Origin: Microvirga lupini
GTDB lineage: Bacteria > Pseudomonadota > Alphaproteobacteria > Rhizobiales > Beijerinckiaceae
Direction of reading: 5' to 3'
Assembly: GCF_014191055.1 (NCBI RefSeq)
Contig: NZ_JACHWB010000008.1
Location: 1-64,000, forward strand
Length of the DNA stretch: 64,000 nucleotides
Of the stretch, positions 15,764 to 26,732 are shown in pieces. The notes beneath the pieces were generated by a model that saw only the letters and a program-made list of their open reading frames with translations, was not told the origin of the DNA and did no database searches. Within the stretch, counting starts at the first letter, position 1. Every line of letters starts with the position of its first letter. Position numbers and translations under genes: made by a program.

Positions 15764-18103
15764 ATGACATTAGCGATCTGGGGCAGCGAGAAGTACGCGC
15801 GCCTGGGTGAAGATGGCGGCGCGTCGGTCTACCGACCGGCCCTGGCCACACTGCCGAACGGCGGCTACGTGATCGGCTGGCGCGAAGGCAATGCACTGAA
15901 GATCAAGGTCTTCGATGGCGCGGGGGATACGACCGGCACGGTCTATTATGTCGACCAGGCTGGCGCTGCATGGTCGCAGAACTACCTCGACATTCAACCG
16001 GTCGGCGACGACGGAAGTTTCGCCATCACATGGAACGTCACGGCGACGCATCCCAACTACGATCTCAAGACGCGGGTGTTCACGCCGGATGCCAACGGCA
16101 ACCTGACGGGTGGAACCGTTCACACGATCGGGGCTGCCTTCTCGACCAGCAGCGTCTCGAACGCGTCGATGGCATCGCACGACAACGGTTACGTCGCCAC
16201 CTACATGCAGGGGACGAACGTCGTTTTCGCCGTGCTGGATGAGAGCGGCGCAAAGGTTGCAAGCATCGACAGCATCGACAGCGGGTCTAATCTCAGATCC
16301 CCGGAAACCACGCGGATCGGGCAGGACAAGTATGTTGTCTCCTACGTGGAAGGCGACAACGTCATCTACCAGATCATCGACACGTCCCAGGCCCAGCCGA
16401 CGGCTGTCGGAGTGCCCACGATAGCCGGACCTGGCACGGTCGCCGAGGTGGTCGGCATGAAGAATGCAGACGGAAGCCTCAATGGGCAATTCGCCATTGT
16501 CCGGCATATCGTCAACAGCAAATTCCTCTATGCCACCTTCTACGATGAGAATGGCGCGGCTCTTCCCGGGACGCAGCCGGTCCAGGTCACGGACGGTGCC
16601 TGGAACGAGAACGACTTCATGAGCATGACGTCGCTCAGCGGTGGCCGTGTTGCCGTCGCCTATACCGGTCAGGGCCCCAACCGGTATGATTGGATCGTCC
16701 TGAAGGTCGTCAGCCCGAACGGTGATGTTCAGACCCTCAACGTGAGTGGCAAGGGCGGGCAGGGCGAGCCGCGGCTGATGGAGATGGCCGATGGCCGGCT
16801 TGCGGTCAGCTGGGTCGACTCCACCGTGGGGCAAAGCGACGTGAAGACGATCATTGTTGATCCGCGCAATGCAGCCGTCACTGTGAATGGCACCGCGGGC
16901 AAGGATGTCTATGCCGGCACCGATTACAACGGCAATGTCCTCAATGGCGCAGCCGGTGACGACAAGCTCATCGGCGGCAGTGGCACCGACCGGATGAACG
17001 GCGGCGCCAACACGGACACGGTGTCCTACGAGAAGTCGAACGCCGCCGTGACGGTGAACCTCGCGACCCAGACCGGAGCCGGGGGACATGCGGCGGGCGA
17101 TATCTACGACAGCATCGAGAATGCCATGGGCTCCGCCTACGGCGACGCCCTCTACGGCAATGCCGGCAACAACGCTCTCTGGGGCCTGGGCGGCAACGAT
17201 GTCCTCTCCGGCGGCCTTGGCGCCGATACGCTCAATGGCGGTGCGGGCGACGACGTCTACTACCTGACCGATGCGGCCGACACCGTCATCGAGCAGGCCG
17301 GCGGCGGCACCGACACCATCGTGGCGAGCGTCAACCTGTCCTTGAGCGCCTACGCTCACGTCGAGAACATCGTCATGACAGGAACGGCCGGCCTCCAGCT
17401 GGTCGGGAGCGATTCGGCCAATGCGATCAATGGAAATGCCGGCAACAACACGCTCTATGGCGAGGGCGGCAACGACGTGATCGATGGCGGTGCCGGGGCC
17501 GATGCCATGTATGGCGGCAGCGGCAATGACACGTTCTACGTCGATCATGCGGGCGACAAGGTCATCGAGGCGAAAGGCGGCGGAACGGATGCAGTTTACA
17601 CCTCCGTCAGCTTCGCTCTGGCGGCCGGCAACGAGGTGGAAATTCTCACCGCCACCGGTCGGTCGAACATCTCGCTGACCGGAAGCAGCACGGCCAACAT
17701 CCTCACTGGCAATTCAGGCGCCAACAAGCTCTATGGCGGCCTGGGCAACGATCAGCTCAGGGGCGGCTCGGGCAAGGACGTGTTCGTGTTCGACACCAAG
17801 CCGAACAAGAGCACGAACGTGGACAAGGTGCTCGACTTCAAATCGAAGGACGACAGCTTCTACCTCGACAACAAATATTTCACCAAGCTGGGCTCCGGTA
17901 CGGCCTCGAAGCCGAAGAAGTTCAACAGCGACATGTTCGTGGAGGGCAAGAAGGCGCAGGATCGGGAGGATCGGATCGTCTACGACAAGAAGACCGGATC
18001 GCTCTATTACGATGCCGACGGTACGGGAAAGAGCGCTCAGGTGAAGATCGCCACCATCGTCAACAAGGAGAAGCTCTTCTACCACGATTTCTTCGTGATC
18101 TGA
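15764..18103 (+). CDS. RTX-repeat calcium-binding secreted protein (RTX3)
   Basis: 779 residues, no signal peptide. Residues ~1-365 form a repetitive beta-rich head with blades such as GGYVIGWREGNALKIKVFDG and RLAVSWVDSTVG, suggestive of a propeller. RTX nonapeptides follow in several blocks (GAAGDDKLIGGSGTDRMNGG, GLGGNDVLSGGLGADTLNGG, GEGGNDVIDGGAGADAMYGG), alternating with longer strands up to ~670. The last ~105 residues (FVFDTKPNKSTNVDKVLDF to YHDFFVI) are the shared C-terminal region, probably the type I secretion signal. A strong GAGGAAGAAGA ribosome site precedes the ATG. Unlike RTX1 and RTX2 it has no cadherin-like module. The gene converges on acnA. Confidence 0.87.
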   Translation: MTLAIWGSEKYARLGEDGGASVYRPALATLPNGGYVIGWREGNALKIKVFDGAGDTTGTVYYVDQAGAAWSQNYLDIQPVGDDGSFAITWNVTATHPNYDLKTRVFTPDANGNLTGGTVHTIGAAFSTSSVSNASMASHDNGYVATYMQGTNVVFAVLDESGAKVASIDSIDSGSNLRSPETTRIGQDKYVVSYVEGDNVIYQIIDTSQAQPTAVGVPTIAGPGTVAEVVGMKNADGSLNGQFAIVRHIVNSKFLYATFYDENGAALPGTQPVQVTDGAWNENDFMSMTSLSGGRVAVAYTGQGPNRYDWIVLKVVSPNGDVQTLNVSGKGGQGEPRLMEMADGRLAVSWVDSTVGQSDVKTIIVDPRNAAVTVNGTAGKDVYAGTDYNGNVLNGAAGDDKLIGGSGTDRMNGGANTDTVSYEKSNAAVTVNLATQTGAGGHAAGDIYDSIENAMGSAYGDALYGNAGNNALWGLGGNDVLSGGLGADTLNGGAGDDVYYLTDAADTVIEQAGGGTDTIVASVNLSLSAYAHVENIVMTGTAGLQLVGSDSANAINGNAGNNTLYGEGGNDVIDGGAGADAMYGGSGNDTFYVDHAGDKVIEAKGGGTDAVYTSVSFALAAGNEVEILTATGRSNISLTGSSTANILTGNSGANKLYGGLGNDQLRGGSGKDVFVFDTKPNKSTNVDKVLDFKSKDDSFYLDNKYFTKLGSGTASKPKKFNSDMFVEGKKAQDREDRIVYDKKTGSLYYDADGTGKSAQVKIATIVNKEKLFYHDFFVI

Positions 18104-18114
18104 CGCGAAACGGA

Positions 18115-18144
18115 ACAGGGCGCTCCATCGCTGGAGCGCCCTGT
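18115..18144 (+). terminator. Terminator hairpin of RTX3
   Basis: A 13-bp perfect stem (core ACAGGGCGCTCC/GGAGCGCCCTGT) with a TCGC loop lies 12 bp after the RTX3 stop, similar to the RTX2 hairpin. Confidence 0.7.
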
Positions 18145-18153
18145 CGGTCTTTG

Positions 18154-18181
18154 ACGCCCGCTCTCACATGAGAGCGGGCGT
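18154..18181 (-). terminator. Hairpin downstream of acnA
   Basis: A 12-bp perfect stem ACGCCCGCTCTC/GAGAGCGGGCGT with a 4-nt loop, 18 bp beyond the acnA stop. There is no strong T-run on the minus strand, so termination efficiency is uncertain. Confidence 0.6.
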
Positions 18182-18198
18182 TTCATTCTGATTACGCT

Positions 18199-20904
<2,706 letters not shown>

Positions 20905-21123
20905 GGCGAATCCTCGCGTGCATTTGGGTTACGAACATGTGTTCGGCCGAAAGCGCGATAAGCGCGCGCCGCTCCGGGGGTGCCCGGACAGGGGAGAAGC
21001 GCGCGAGGCGGATTGGACGCCTTGGCGCGCGGCGCAGCCAGGGGTGCTATAGATCATTTCCAACCATCCCGCTACACGGTTTAGAACGGTTCTGGGGTGC
21101 AAAGAGGGCAGGGGTATCGGGGT

Positions 21124-21780
21124 TTGCGTCTGAGCGTTAACAATTTGGCGTGCGAGCGGGGGGAGCGGCGCATCTTCGAGGGCGTTTCGTTCACGCTCTC
21201 AGCCGGCGAGGCCCTGGTGATCACCGGCCGCAACGGGGCGGGCAAGTCCTCGCTCCTCGACATCCTGGCCGGGCGACTTCATTCGGCGGGCGGCGCGATT
21301 CTCTTGGATGATGCCGGCGAGCGGGCTTTGCCCGAGTGCCTGCATTATGTGGGCCACCGCGATGCCCTGAAGGCCGCGCTTACGGCGGAGGAGAACCTCA
21401 CCTTCGCCCGCGACTTCCTCGGAAACCCGGCTCTGAGGCCCCGCGAGGCCCTGGAGGCTGTGGGGCTGGCCCATGCGGCTCGCCTGCCGGTGGCCTATCT
21501 CTCGGCCGGCCAGCGCCGCCGGGTGGCGCTCGCCCGCCTGCTGGTGGCGCATCGGCCCCTCTGGCTCCTCGACGAGCCGACTTCGGCCCTCGACACCGCC
21601 TCGCAGGAGGCGCTGCGGCTGATTCTCGAACGTCACCGGGAGAGCGGCGGCATGATCGCGGCCTCGACCCATTCGCCGCTGTTCCTCAAGGATGCCAAGG
21701 AGATCCGGATCGAGCGCACCCCAAACCTTCCCCCCTCCGTGGGGGAGGGTGCCGAGCATAGCGAGACGGGAGAGGGCTGA
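21124..21780 (+). CDS. ccmA: Heme exporter ATP-binding protein CcmA
   Basis: 218 residues. ABC ATPase with Walker A GRNGAGKSSL, signature LSAGQRRRVALARLL and Walker B PLWLLDEPTSALD. With CcmB it powers release of heme-loaded CcmE during cytochrome c maturation. I prefer the TTG at 21124, which gives MRLSVNNLACERG, the usual CcmA start; a GTG at 21097 would add nine residues. The last ~25 codons (PNLPPSVGEGAEHSETGEG) look like a translated intergenic repeat (GGGGGAGGGTGCCGAGCATA region). The stop overlaps the ccmB start (TGATG). Confidence 0.95.
   Translation: MRLSVNNLACERGERRIFEGVSFTLSAGEALVITGRNGAGKSSLLDILAGRLHSAGGAILLDDAGERALPECLHYVGHRDALKAALTAEENLTFARDFLGNPALRPREALEAVGLAHAARLPVAYLSAGQRRRVALARLLVAHRPLWLLDEPTSALDTASQEALRLILERHRESGGMIAASTHSPLFLKDAKEIRIERTPNLPPSVGEGAEHSETGEG
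21722..21776. repeat. Intergenic-type GC-rich repeat embedded in the 3' end of ccmA
   Basis: The sequence CCTTCCCCCCTCCGTGGGGG followed by AGGGTGCCGAGCATAGCGAG and ACGGGAGAGGG has the look of dispersed rhizobial palindromic repeats, comparable to the CT/GA-rich elements at 37853-38029 and 40632-40740. Here it is read as the last ~18 codons of CcmA. Confidence 0.6.
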
Positions 21781-22448
21781 TGCTGAAATCCTTCAATGCC
21801 CTTCTCGTCCGCGACCTGAAGCTCGCCGCCCGCGTGGGCGGATCCGGCGTCATGGGGCTGATTTTCTTCCTGATGATCGTGACGCTGATTCCCTTCGCGC
21901 TCGGTCCCGACCTCAATCTGCTCTCGCGCATCGGCCCGGCGATCCTCTGGATCGCGGCCCTGCTCGCCACCCTGATCGGCCTCGACCGGCTGTTCCAGGC
22001 CGATCAGGAGGACGGATCGCTCGATCTCCTGCGCCTGTCGCACGCGCCACTGGAGATCGTGGTGCTGGCCAAGGTCATTGCCTATTGGCTCGTCACAGGC
22101 CTGCCGCTCGCCCTCGCGGCGCCCTTCCTCGGTTTTCTCGTGGCCCTGTCACCGGAGGCCATGCTCGCCATGGTGGCGACCCTGCTGGTGGGCACGCCCG
22201 CGCTCACCTTCATCGGGGCAGTGGGTGCTGCGCTAACCTCTTCCTTGAGGCGCGGCGGCTTGATTCTCGCGATCCTTGTGCTGCCCTTTATGATCCCGAC
22301 CCTGATCTTCGGGGTCTCGGCCGCCAATGCGGCTCTCGGCGGGACGATTCCCTTCATGACGCCGTTCCTCGTGCTCGTGGCCCTGTCGCTGATCGCAGCG
22401 GTCGTCGGCACGGTAGGCGCGGCGGCAGCCCTGAGATCCGGAGAATAA
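21780..22448 (+). CDS. ccmB: Heme exporter membrane protein CcmB
   Basis: 222 residues with six predicted membrane helices. It opens with FNALLVRDLKLAARVGGSG and contains FQADQEDGSLDLLRLS, both family landmarks. It is the permease partner of CcmA and is translationally coupled to it (one-base overlap). Confidence 0.95.
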   Translation: MLKSFNALLVRDLKLAARVGGSGVMGLIFFLMIVTLIPFALGPDLNLLSRIGPAILWIAALLATLIGLDRLFQADQEDGSLDLLRLSHAPLEIVVLAKVIAYWLVTGLPLALAAPFLGFLVALSPEAMLAMVATLLVGTPALTFIGAVGAALTSSLRRGGLILAILVLPFMIPTLIFGVSAANAALGGTIPFMTPFLVLVALSLIAAVVGTVGAAAALRSGE

Positions 22449-22456
22449 CAAATCCC

Positions 22457-22954
22457 ATGGCCGAGCAACTCGTCATCCGCATGAAGCGTCCCCTCACCAA
22501 GCCCATCAGCGAGCCTGTCTGGCCGGCAGGGATCCGGCTGGTGCCGTTCGACCCTGATCGGCACGTGGAGAGGGTCCATGCGCTGCTCGTTGCCGCTTAT
22601 GCGCAGGGGGGCGGCTTCATGGCGCCCTTCGAGGTCTGGTGGCCCTATGTGAAGAACAATCCGGAATACGATCCCGCCCTGTGCTTCATCGCCGAGACCG
22701 AGCCTGGAGAGGTCGTGGGCCTTGCGCTATGCTGGACGGACGCCTTCCTCAAGGATCTTGCCGTCGCCTCGGCCGTCCGTGGGCAAGGACTCGGCTCTGC
22801 CCTGCTGTGCCATGTCTTCCAGGTCTTTCGCGAGCGAGGAGCTCCCTTCATCGAATTGAAGGTTCATGCGGATAATCCGTCCGGGGCGGTGCGGCTCTAC
22901 CGGTCCCATGGGTTCGAGGACGTCGAAACCTTCAAGCTCGCCATTCCGGCTTAA
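22457..22954 (+). CDS. GNAT-family N-acetyltransferase
   Basis: 165 residues. The acetyl-CoA site is LAVASAVRGQGLGSALL, and motif B is VHADNPSGAVRLYRSHGF. It starts 8 bp after ccmB and is probably co-transcribed, but it has no known role in cytochrome c maturation. Its 3' end overlaps the convergent regulator gene by 4 bp. Substrate unknown. Confidence 0.85.
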   Translation: MAEQLVIRMKRPLTKPISEPVWPAGIRLVPFDPDRHVERVHALLVAAYAQGGGFMAPFEVWWPYVKNNPEYDPALCFIAETEPGEVVGLALCWTDAFLKDLAVASAVRGQGLGSALLCHVFQVFRERGAPFIELKVHADNPSGAVRLYRSHGFEDVETFKLAIPA

Positions 22955-23649
22955 GCTGCCTCCGCCTCCTTGCGTGGCGGCATGAACGCCGCCTCGAAAC
23001 CCTTCACCCCCTCGCAGGTGAAGGTGAGGACGCGCCCGGTCTCGCGACGGACCCAGCCTTTGTCGATCATGCGGGACAGGATCGCGGCCCCCAACGCGCC
23101 GCCGAGATGGCTGTGGCGCTCGCTCCAGTCGAGGCAGGCGCGGCAGACCGGACGGCGGCCTTTTTCGAGGGCCGCCAGATCGATGCCGAAACCGGCGAAG
23201 AAGGCGCGGCCCTTCTCCGTCAGGGCCAAGTCCTTCTCCCCTTCGATCAGGCACCGCTCCCGGGCTCCTTTCAGCAGCGCGACGCCGCGCTCGCCGGCGA
23301 GGTGGTCGTAGCAGATACGGGCGGAGCGGAGCGCCACGTCCTTCGGACCGGTGCGGACCCGCGTCGCGCCCGTGCGCTGGGCAAGGCCCATCAGGGCCTC
23401 CAGCACCTGGGCCACGTCGGAGCCTGAGAGCCGGAAATAGCGGTGCCGCCCCTGCTTTTCGGCCGTGAGCAGGTTGGCCGCATCGAGCTTGGCCAAGTGC
23501 CCGCTCGCGGTCTGGAGCGTGACGCCGGCCGCTTCGGCGAGTTCGCTCACGGTGAGCGCCCGCCCGTCCATGAGAGCGGTGAGGATGTTGGCGCGGGCCG
23601 GATCACCCAGGAGCGCGGCAACGGACGCAATGACGGGACCTTCTTTCAT
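22951..23649 (-). CDS. ArsR-type winged-helix regulator with C-terminal sensor-like region
   Basis: 232 residues. Residues 1-90 are an ArsR winged helix (LLGDPARANILTALMDGRAL, LTVSELAEAAGVTLQTASGH). The remaining ~140 residues carry conserved features of a larger ArsR subgroup, including ARICYDHLAGERG and RRPVCRACLDWSERHSHLGG, whose cysteines and histidines could bind metal or sense redox. It diverges from the NIPSNAP-monooxygenase pair, with an operator-like palindrome between. The ATG at 23649 (MKEGPVIASVAALLGD) is preferred over 23685, which would overlap that region. Confidence 0.87.
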   Translation of the reverse strand: MKEGPVIASVAALLGDPARANILTALMDGRALTVSELAEAAGVTLQTASGHLAKLDAANLLTAEKQGRHRYFRLSGSDVAQVLEALMGLAQRTGATRVRTGPKDVALRSARICYDHLAGERGVALLKGARERCLIEGEKDLALTEKGRAFFAGFGIDLAALEKGRRPVCRACLDWSERHSHLGGALGAAILSRMIDKGWVRRETGRVLTFTCEGVKGFEAAFMPPRKEAEAA

Positions 23650-23688
23650 ACTTCGATCATAGCCGAAGCATCGGAGGCGATCCATCGG

Positions 23689-23708
23689 CTAAGACCGAAC
23701 TGTCTTAG
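23689..23708. promoter_or_regulatory. Operator-like palindrome between ArsR-type gene and NIPSNAP gene
   Basis: Perfect inverted repeat CTAAGAC-CGAACT-GTCTTAG lies in the 76-bp divergent gap, 17 bp from the NIPSNAP start. Its size and position suit an ArsR-family operator controlling both directions. Confidence 0.6.
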
Positions 23709-23725
23709 TCAAAGGATGCCTATCG

Positions 23726-24055
23726 ATGATCACCTGCTTCATCCGCTACGAGATCGACCCGTTCAAGGTCGAGGCCTTCAACGAATATGCCCGCATTTGG
23801 GGCCAGGCGATTCCCCGCTGCGGCGCCGATCTCATCGGCTATTATGCCCCGCACGAGGGCTCCAGCACATTGGCTTACGGCGTGTACACCATCAAAGACC
23901 TGGCCGCGTACGAGGCCTATCGCGAGCGCCTGAGGAACGATCCGCAGGGCCGCGCCAACTACGAGTTCGCCAAGCGGGAGCAGTTCATCCGCCGGGAGGA
24001 CCGGACCTTCCTGCGCCTCGCCTCGGCGCCCCATGCGGAGTTGATCAAGCCATGA
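23726..24055 (+). CDS. NIPSNAP-family protein
   Basis: 109 residues with a ferredoxin-like dimeric alpha/beta barrel fold typical of NIPSNAP: MITCFIRYEIDPFKVEAFNE and LAYGVYTIKDLAAYEAYRER (written in parts). The biochemical role of bacterial NIPSNAP proteins is unsettled. Its stop overlaps the next start by four bases (ATGA), so the two are translated together, probably under the divergent regulator. Confidence 0.85.
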   Translation: MITCFIRYEIDPFKVEAFNEYARIWGQAIPRCGADLIGYYAPHEGSSTLAYGVYTIKDLAAYEAYRERLRNDPQGRANYEFAKREQFIRREDRTFLRLASAPHAELIKP

Positions 24056-24417
24056 TCGCAGTGATCTTCGAAGTCTGGCCGAACGGGGATGATGGGAAGC
24101 GGGATTATCTCGGCCTCGCGGCGGCGCTCCGCTCCGACCTCATTGCCATGGACGGCTTCATCTCCGTCGAGCGTTTCCAGAGTCTCACAGACCCGGGCAA
24201 GCTCCTGTCCCTGTCGTTCTGGCGCGACGAGGAGGCGGTGCGCGCCTGGCGCAACCTGCCCTCCCATCGCACCACGCAAGGGGCGGGCCGTGATGGCGTG
24301 TTTCGCGATTACCGTCTGCGGGTCGCGAGCGTGATCCGCGATTACGGCTTCAACGAGCGCGACGAGGCGCCCGCGGACAGCCGCACGGCGCATGAAGGCA
24401 TCACGGGCGCAGGCTGA
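24052..24417 (+). CDS. Antibiotic biosynthesis monooxygenase (ABM)-domain protein
   Basis: 121 residues: a ferredoxin-like fold with FEVWPNGDDGKRDYLGLA, DGFISVERFQS and LSLSFWRDEEAVRAWRN. Family members include quinol monooxygenases and heme-degrading enzymes; the substrate here is unknown. It overlaps the NIPSNAP gene (ATGA) and its 3' end overlaps the convergent peptidase gene by 17 bp. Confidence 0.85.
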   Translation: MIAVIFEVWPNGDDGKRDYLGLAAALRSDLIAMDGFISVERFQSLTDPGKLLSLSFWRDEEAVRAWRNLPSHRTTQGAGRDGVFRDYRLRVASVIRDYGFNERDEAPADSRTAHEGITGAG

Positions 24418-25387
24418 TAGCGAAGGCCTGCTCGATGGCAGGCTTGCCGTCCCGCTCCACCCGGTAGACCGCCCGGTAGAGGCCGGGGCGGAAGCCACCC
24501 TCCGGCTGCTTCACGCCCGAAAACGCCATCCACTGCGCCTTGGCGCGGTCGAGGGGCGGGGCCTTGTTCTCGGCGAGCGGCTTGCCGTCGGGATCGAACA
24601 GGGTCAGCGTCTGCACGTCGCCGCCTTTCAGGCCGATGGCCCGCACATAGGCCACGAGGGCAGGGGATTTCGTGGTGGGCGTCTCCCGCTCGGCCGCTCC
24701 CGATTCGATGGCCGCCATGGTCACGGGGCCGGAGGCAAAGCCCTTGTTGAGCACCGTGCCGGCCTGATAGGCGAGCGCCCGCTGAGCGGAAGCCTCCCAC
24801 AGGGACTTGCCGCCGCCGCAGGATTTGTCCGGCGCGCCATAGGCGAAGGGGTCGACCGGCTTGCCGTCCTTGATCACCGTGAAGTGCAGATGGGGATATT
24901 CGGTCAGGCCCGACAATCCGATCCGGCCAATCCTGTCGCCAGCCTTCACCTCGCGGCCGGACCGCACGGCGACGCTGCCCTTCGCCATGTGGCAATAGGC
25001 GGTGCGCCACCCCTGGCCGTGATCGATCACCACGGCATTGCCGCAGCCGATCTGGCTGATCTTGTCGCGTGTCTCCTCCGTGACGAAAGCGTCGGGCACG
25101 CCTTCGCGGGTGCTCGCGACTTTGCCATCGGCCGCGGCCACCACATCCACGCCAGCCTGCTGCGCCAGCATGTTCGGGATCCGGATGTCGGTGCCGTCAT
25201 GGTCCTCATAGGTGAAGGTGCCGCATTGGTAGTCGCTCGCGGCCGGGGAGGGATCACGGTCCAGGTAGTTCTGGATGAAGCAGGTGCGCCCGATCTCGCA
25301 GGCGACCGGCAGGCGCAGGCTGATGTCCTGCGCCGAGACCGGGAGCGCGAGAGTGAGGCTGAACAAGCTTAAAAAGCCAAGGCGCAT
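24401..25387 (-). CDS. Secreted M23-family metallopeptidase
   Basis: 328 residues with a signal peptide (MRLGFLSLFSLTLALPVSAQ). The LytM/M23 core holds the zinc ligands: HDGTDIRI, and PHLHFTVI with preceding AYCHMAKGS. Such enzymes cut peptidoglycan cross-bridges, or act as enzymatically silent amidase activators; here the catalytic histidines are present. Unusually for the family there is a long cysteine-containing C-terminal region after the core (DKSCGGGKSLWEASAQ onward). The ATG at 25387 gives the best signal peptide. Confidence 0.88.
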   Translation of the reverse strand: MRLGFLSLFSLTLALPVSAQDISLRLPVACEIGRTCFIQNYLDRDPSPAASDYQCGTFTYEDHDGTDIRIPNMLAQQAGVDVVAAADGKVASTREGVPDAFVTEETRDKISQIGCGNAVVIDHGQGWRTAYCHMAKGSVAVRSGREVKAGDRIGRIGLSGLTEYPHLHFTVIKDGKPVDPFAYGAPDKSCGGGKSLWEASAQRALAYQAGTVLNKGFASGPVTMAAIESGAAERETPTTKSPALVAYVRAIGLKGGDVQTLTLFDPDGKPLAENKAPPLDRAKAQWMAFSGVKQPEGGFRPGLYRAVYRVERDGKPAIEQAFAISLRP

Positions 25388-25463
25388 GATCGCTCCGTAA
25401 CAGAGATGCACGAACTATAGGCTCCTTCGGATGGCGATTGAAAGGCGGAGAGGTCTCAGCCCC

Positions 25464-25664
25464 AGTGTCATTCCCGGCCGGAGCGTCAGCGGAGGGGAAG
25501 GGGATCCACCTGCACACTCTGCGCTATGGATCCCCTTCCCGACCTGCGACCGCCGGAGATGACACCCACTGCGTCCTGGCCGGACTTGTTCCGGCCATCC
25601 ACGTCTTCGGAACCTCGGCGGCGACAAGACGTGGATCCCCGGGACAAGCCCGAGGATGACGTGA
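25464..25664. repeat. Composite palindromic intergenic repeat, copy 2 (inverted)
   Basis: This block is the reverse complement of 3801-3990: AGTGTCATTCCCGGCCGGAG, the paired GGGGATCC arms, then the GTTCCGGCCATCCACGTCTT and GGGATCCCC-type palindromes in reversed order. Over the ~75 best bases only one mismatch was seen. It fills much of the 443-bp gap upstream of ccmC; the rest of that gap (25665-25830) holds no gene and should contain the ccmC promoter. Confidence 0.85.
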
Positions 25665-25830
25665 GAGGGTTATTGGTTTGCTGAAATGCTAAAGCCAAGA
25701 TCCTACGCACATTTCCGGAATGCCCACCCGCTTTCAAAGCTTCTAGAAGCTCTCAATCTGGCGAAAACGTTATGCGGCTTGCGGCGATGACTCCGTTGCA
25801 GGCACAATCCAAGACCGCTACATCGAGCCC

Positions 25831-26571
25831 ATGATCCGAGAGCTTGCCAATCCGACCCGCTTCATGAGCCTCAGCGGCACGCTGCTGCCGTGGGTGGGGG
25901 GCTTGGCTGCGCTTCTTGTGGCCGTGGGCCTCTATCTGGTCTGGTTCGCCGCGCCGGCCGACTACCAGCAGGGCGAAACGGTCAAGATCATGTATCTGCA
26001 CGTGCCGGCGGCCTGGCTGTCCCTGTTCTTCTACATGATCATGGCGTCGTCCGCGCTCGGCACCCTGGTCTGGCGCCATCCGCTGGCGGACGTGTCGCAG
26101 AAGGCCGCCGCTCCCATCGGGGCGGCCTTCACGCTGATCTGCCTCGTCACCGGCTCGCTCTGGGGCAAGCCCATGTGGGGCACCTACTGGCAGTGGGATG
26201 CGCGGCTCACCTCCATGCTGGTGATGCTGCTGATCTATCTCGGGATCCTGGCGCTCTGGCGTGCCATCGAGGAGCCGAACCGGGCGGCCCGCGCCGTCTC
26301 GATCCTCACGCTGGTGGGCGCCGTGAACGTGCCCATCGTCAAGTTCTCGGTCGATTGGTGGAACACCCTGCACCAGCCGGCCTCCGTGTTCCGCATCGAC
26401 GGGCCGACGATCCATCCCTCTATGCTCGTGCCGCTCCTGATCATGGCGGTGGCCTTCACCCTGATGGGTGTCGCGCTGCATCTTGCGGGCATGCGCACCG
26501 AGATCCTGCGCCGGCGCGTGCGCACCCTCACGATCCTCGAGGCCGAGCGCCTCGATGCACAGGCGGCCTGA
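25831..26571 (+). CDS. ccmC: Heme export/handling protein CcmC
   Basis: 246 residues, six membrane helices. The periplasmic tryptophan-rich heme-binding motif is WGTYWQWDARLTS. Conserved histidines occur in MYLHVPAAW and TLHQPASV. CcmC loads heme onto CcmE in the periplasm. It begins a ccmC-ccmD-ccmG run, separated from ccmAB by about 3.4 kb. Confidence 0.96.
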   Translation: MIRELANPTRFMSLSGTLLPWVGGLAALLVAVGLYLVWFAAPADYQQGETVKIMYLHVPAAWLSLFFYMIMASSALGTLVWRHPLADVSQKAAAPIGAAFTLICLVTGSLWGKPMWGTYWQWDARLTSMLVMLLIYLGILALWRAIEEPNRAARAVSILTLVGAVNVPIVKFSVDWWNTLHQPASVFRIDGPTIHPSMLVPLLIMAVAFTLMGVALHLAGMRTEILRRRVRTLTILEAERLDAQAA

Positions 26572-26576
26572 CCCTC

Positions 26577-26732
26577 ATGTCGCACACGTTCTTCATTGCC
26601 TTTTCCTACATCGTGACCGCCCTGGTGATCGCGGGCCTGATCCTGCGCGCCGTGATCGACCACCGCATTCAGGTGCGCACGCTCGCGGACCTGGAATCCC
26701 GCGGCATCGGCCGGAGGTCCCGCCGTGGCTGA
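26577..26732 (+). CDS. ccmD: Heme exporter protein CcmD
   Basis: A 51-residue single-helix protein (FFIAFSYIVTALVIAGLILR), then a short basic cytoplasmic tail [10 protein letters not shown]. CcmD is needed for release of holo-CcmE from CcmABC. It starts 5 bp after ccmC and overlaps the next start by 8 bp. Size, topology and position fit. Confidence 0.9.
   Translation: MSHTFFIAFSYIVTALVIAGLILRAVIDHRIQVRTLADLESRGIGRRSRRG

Noticed and set aside
15770..17548. A 592-codon minus-strand open frame over RTX3
   Set aside because: Antisense of RTX repeats, which commonly leave long open frames; no ribosome site or family match.
9495..18103. RTX region as a mobile genomic island
   Set aside because: No integrase, transposase, tRNA or direct-repeat boundaries were found, and housekeeping genes (ppa, acnA) are interleaved.
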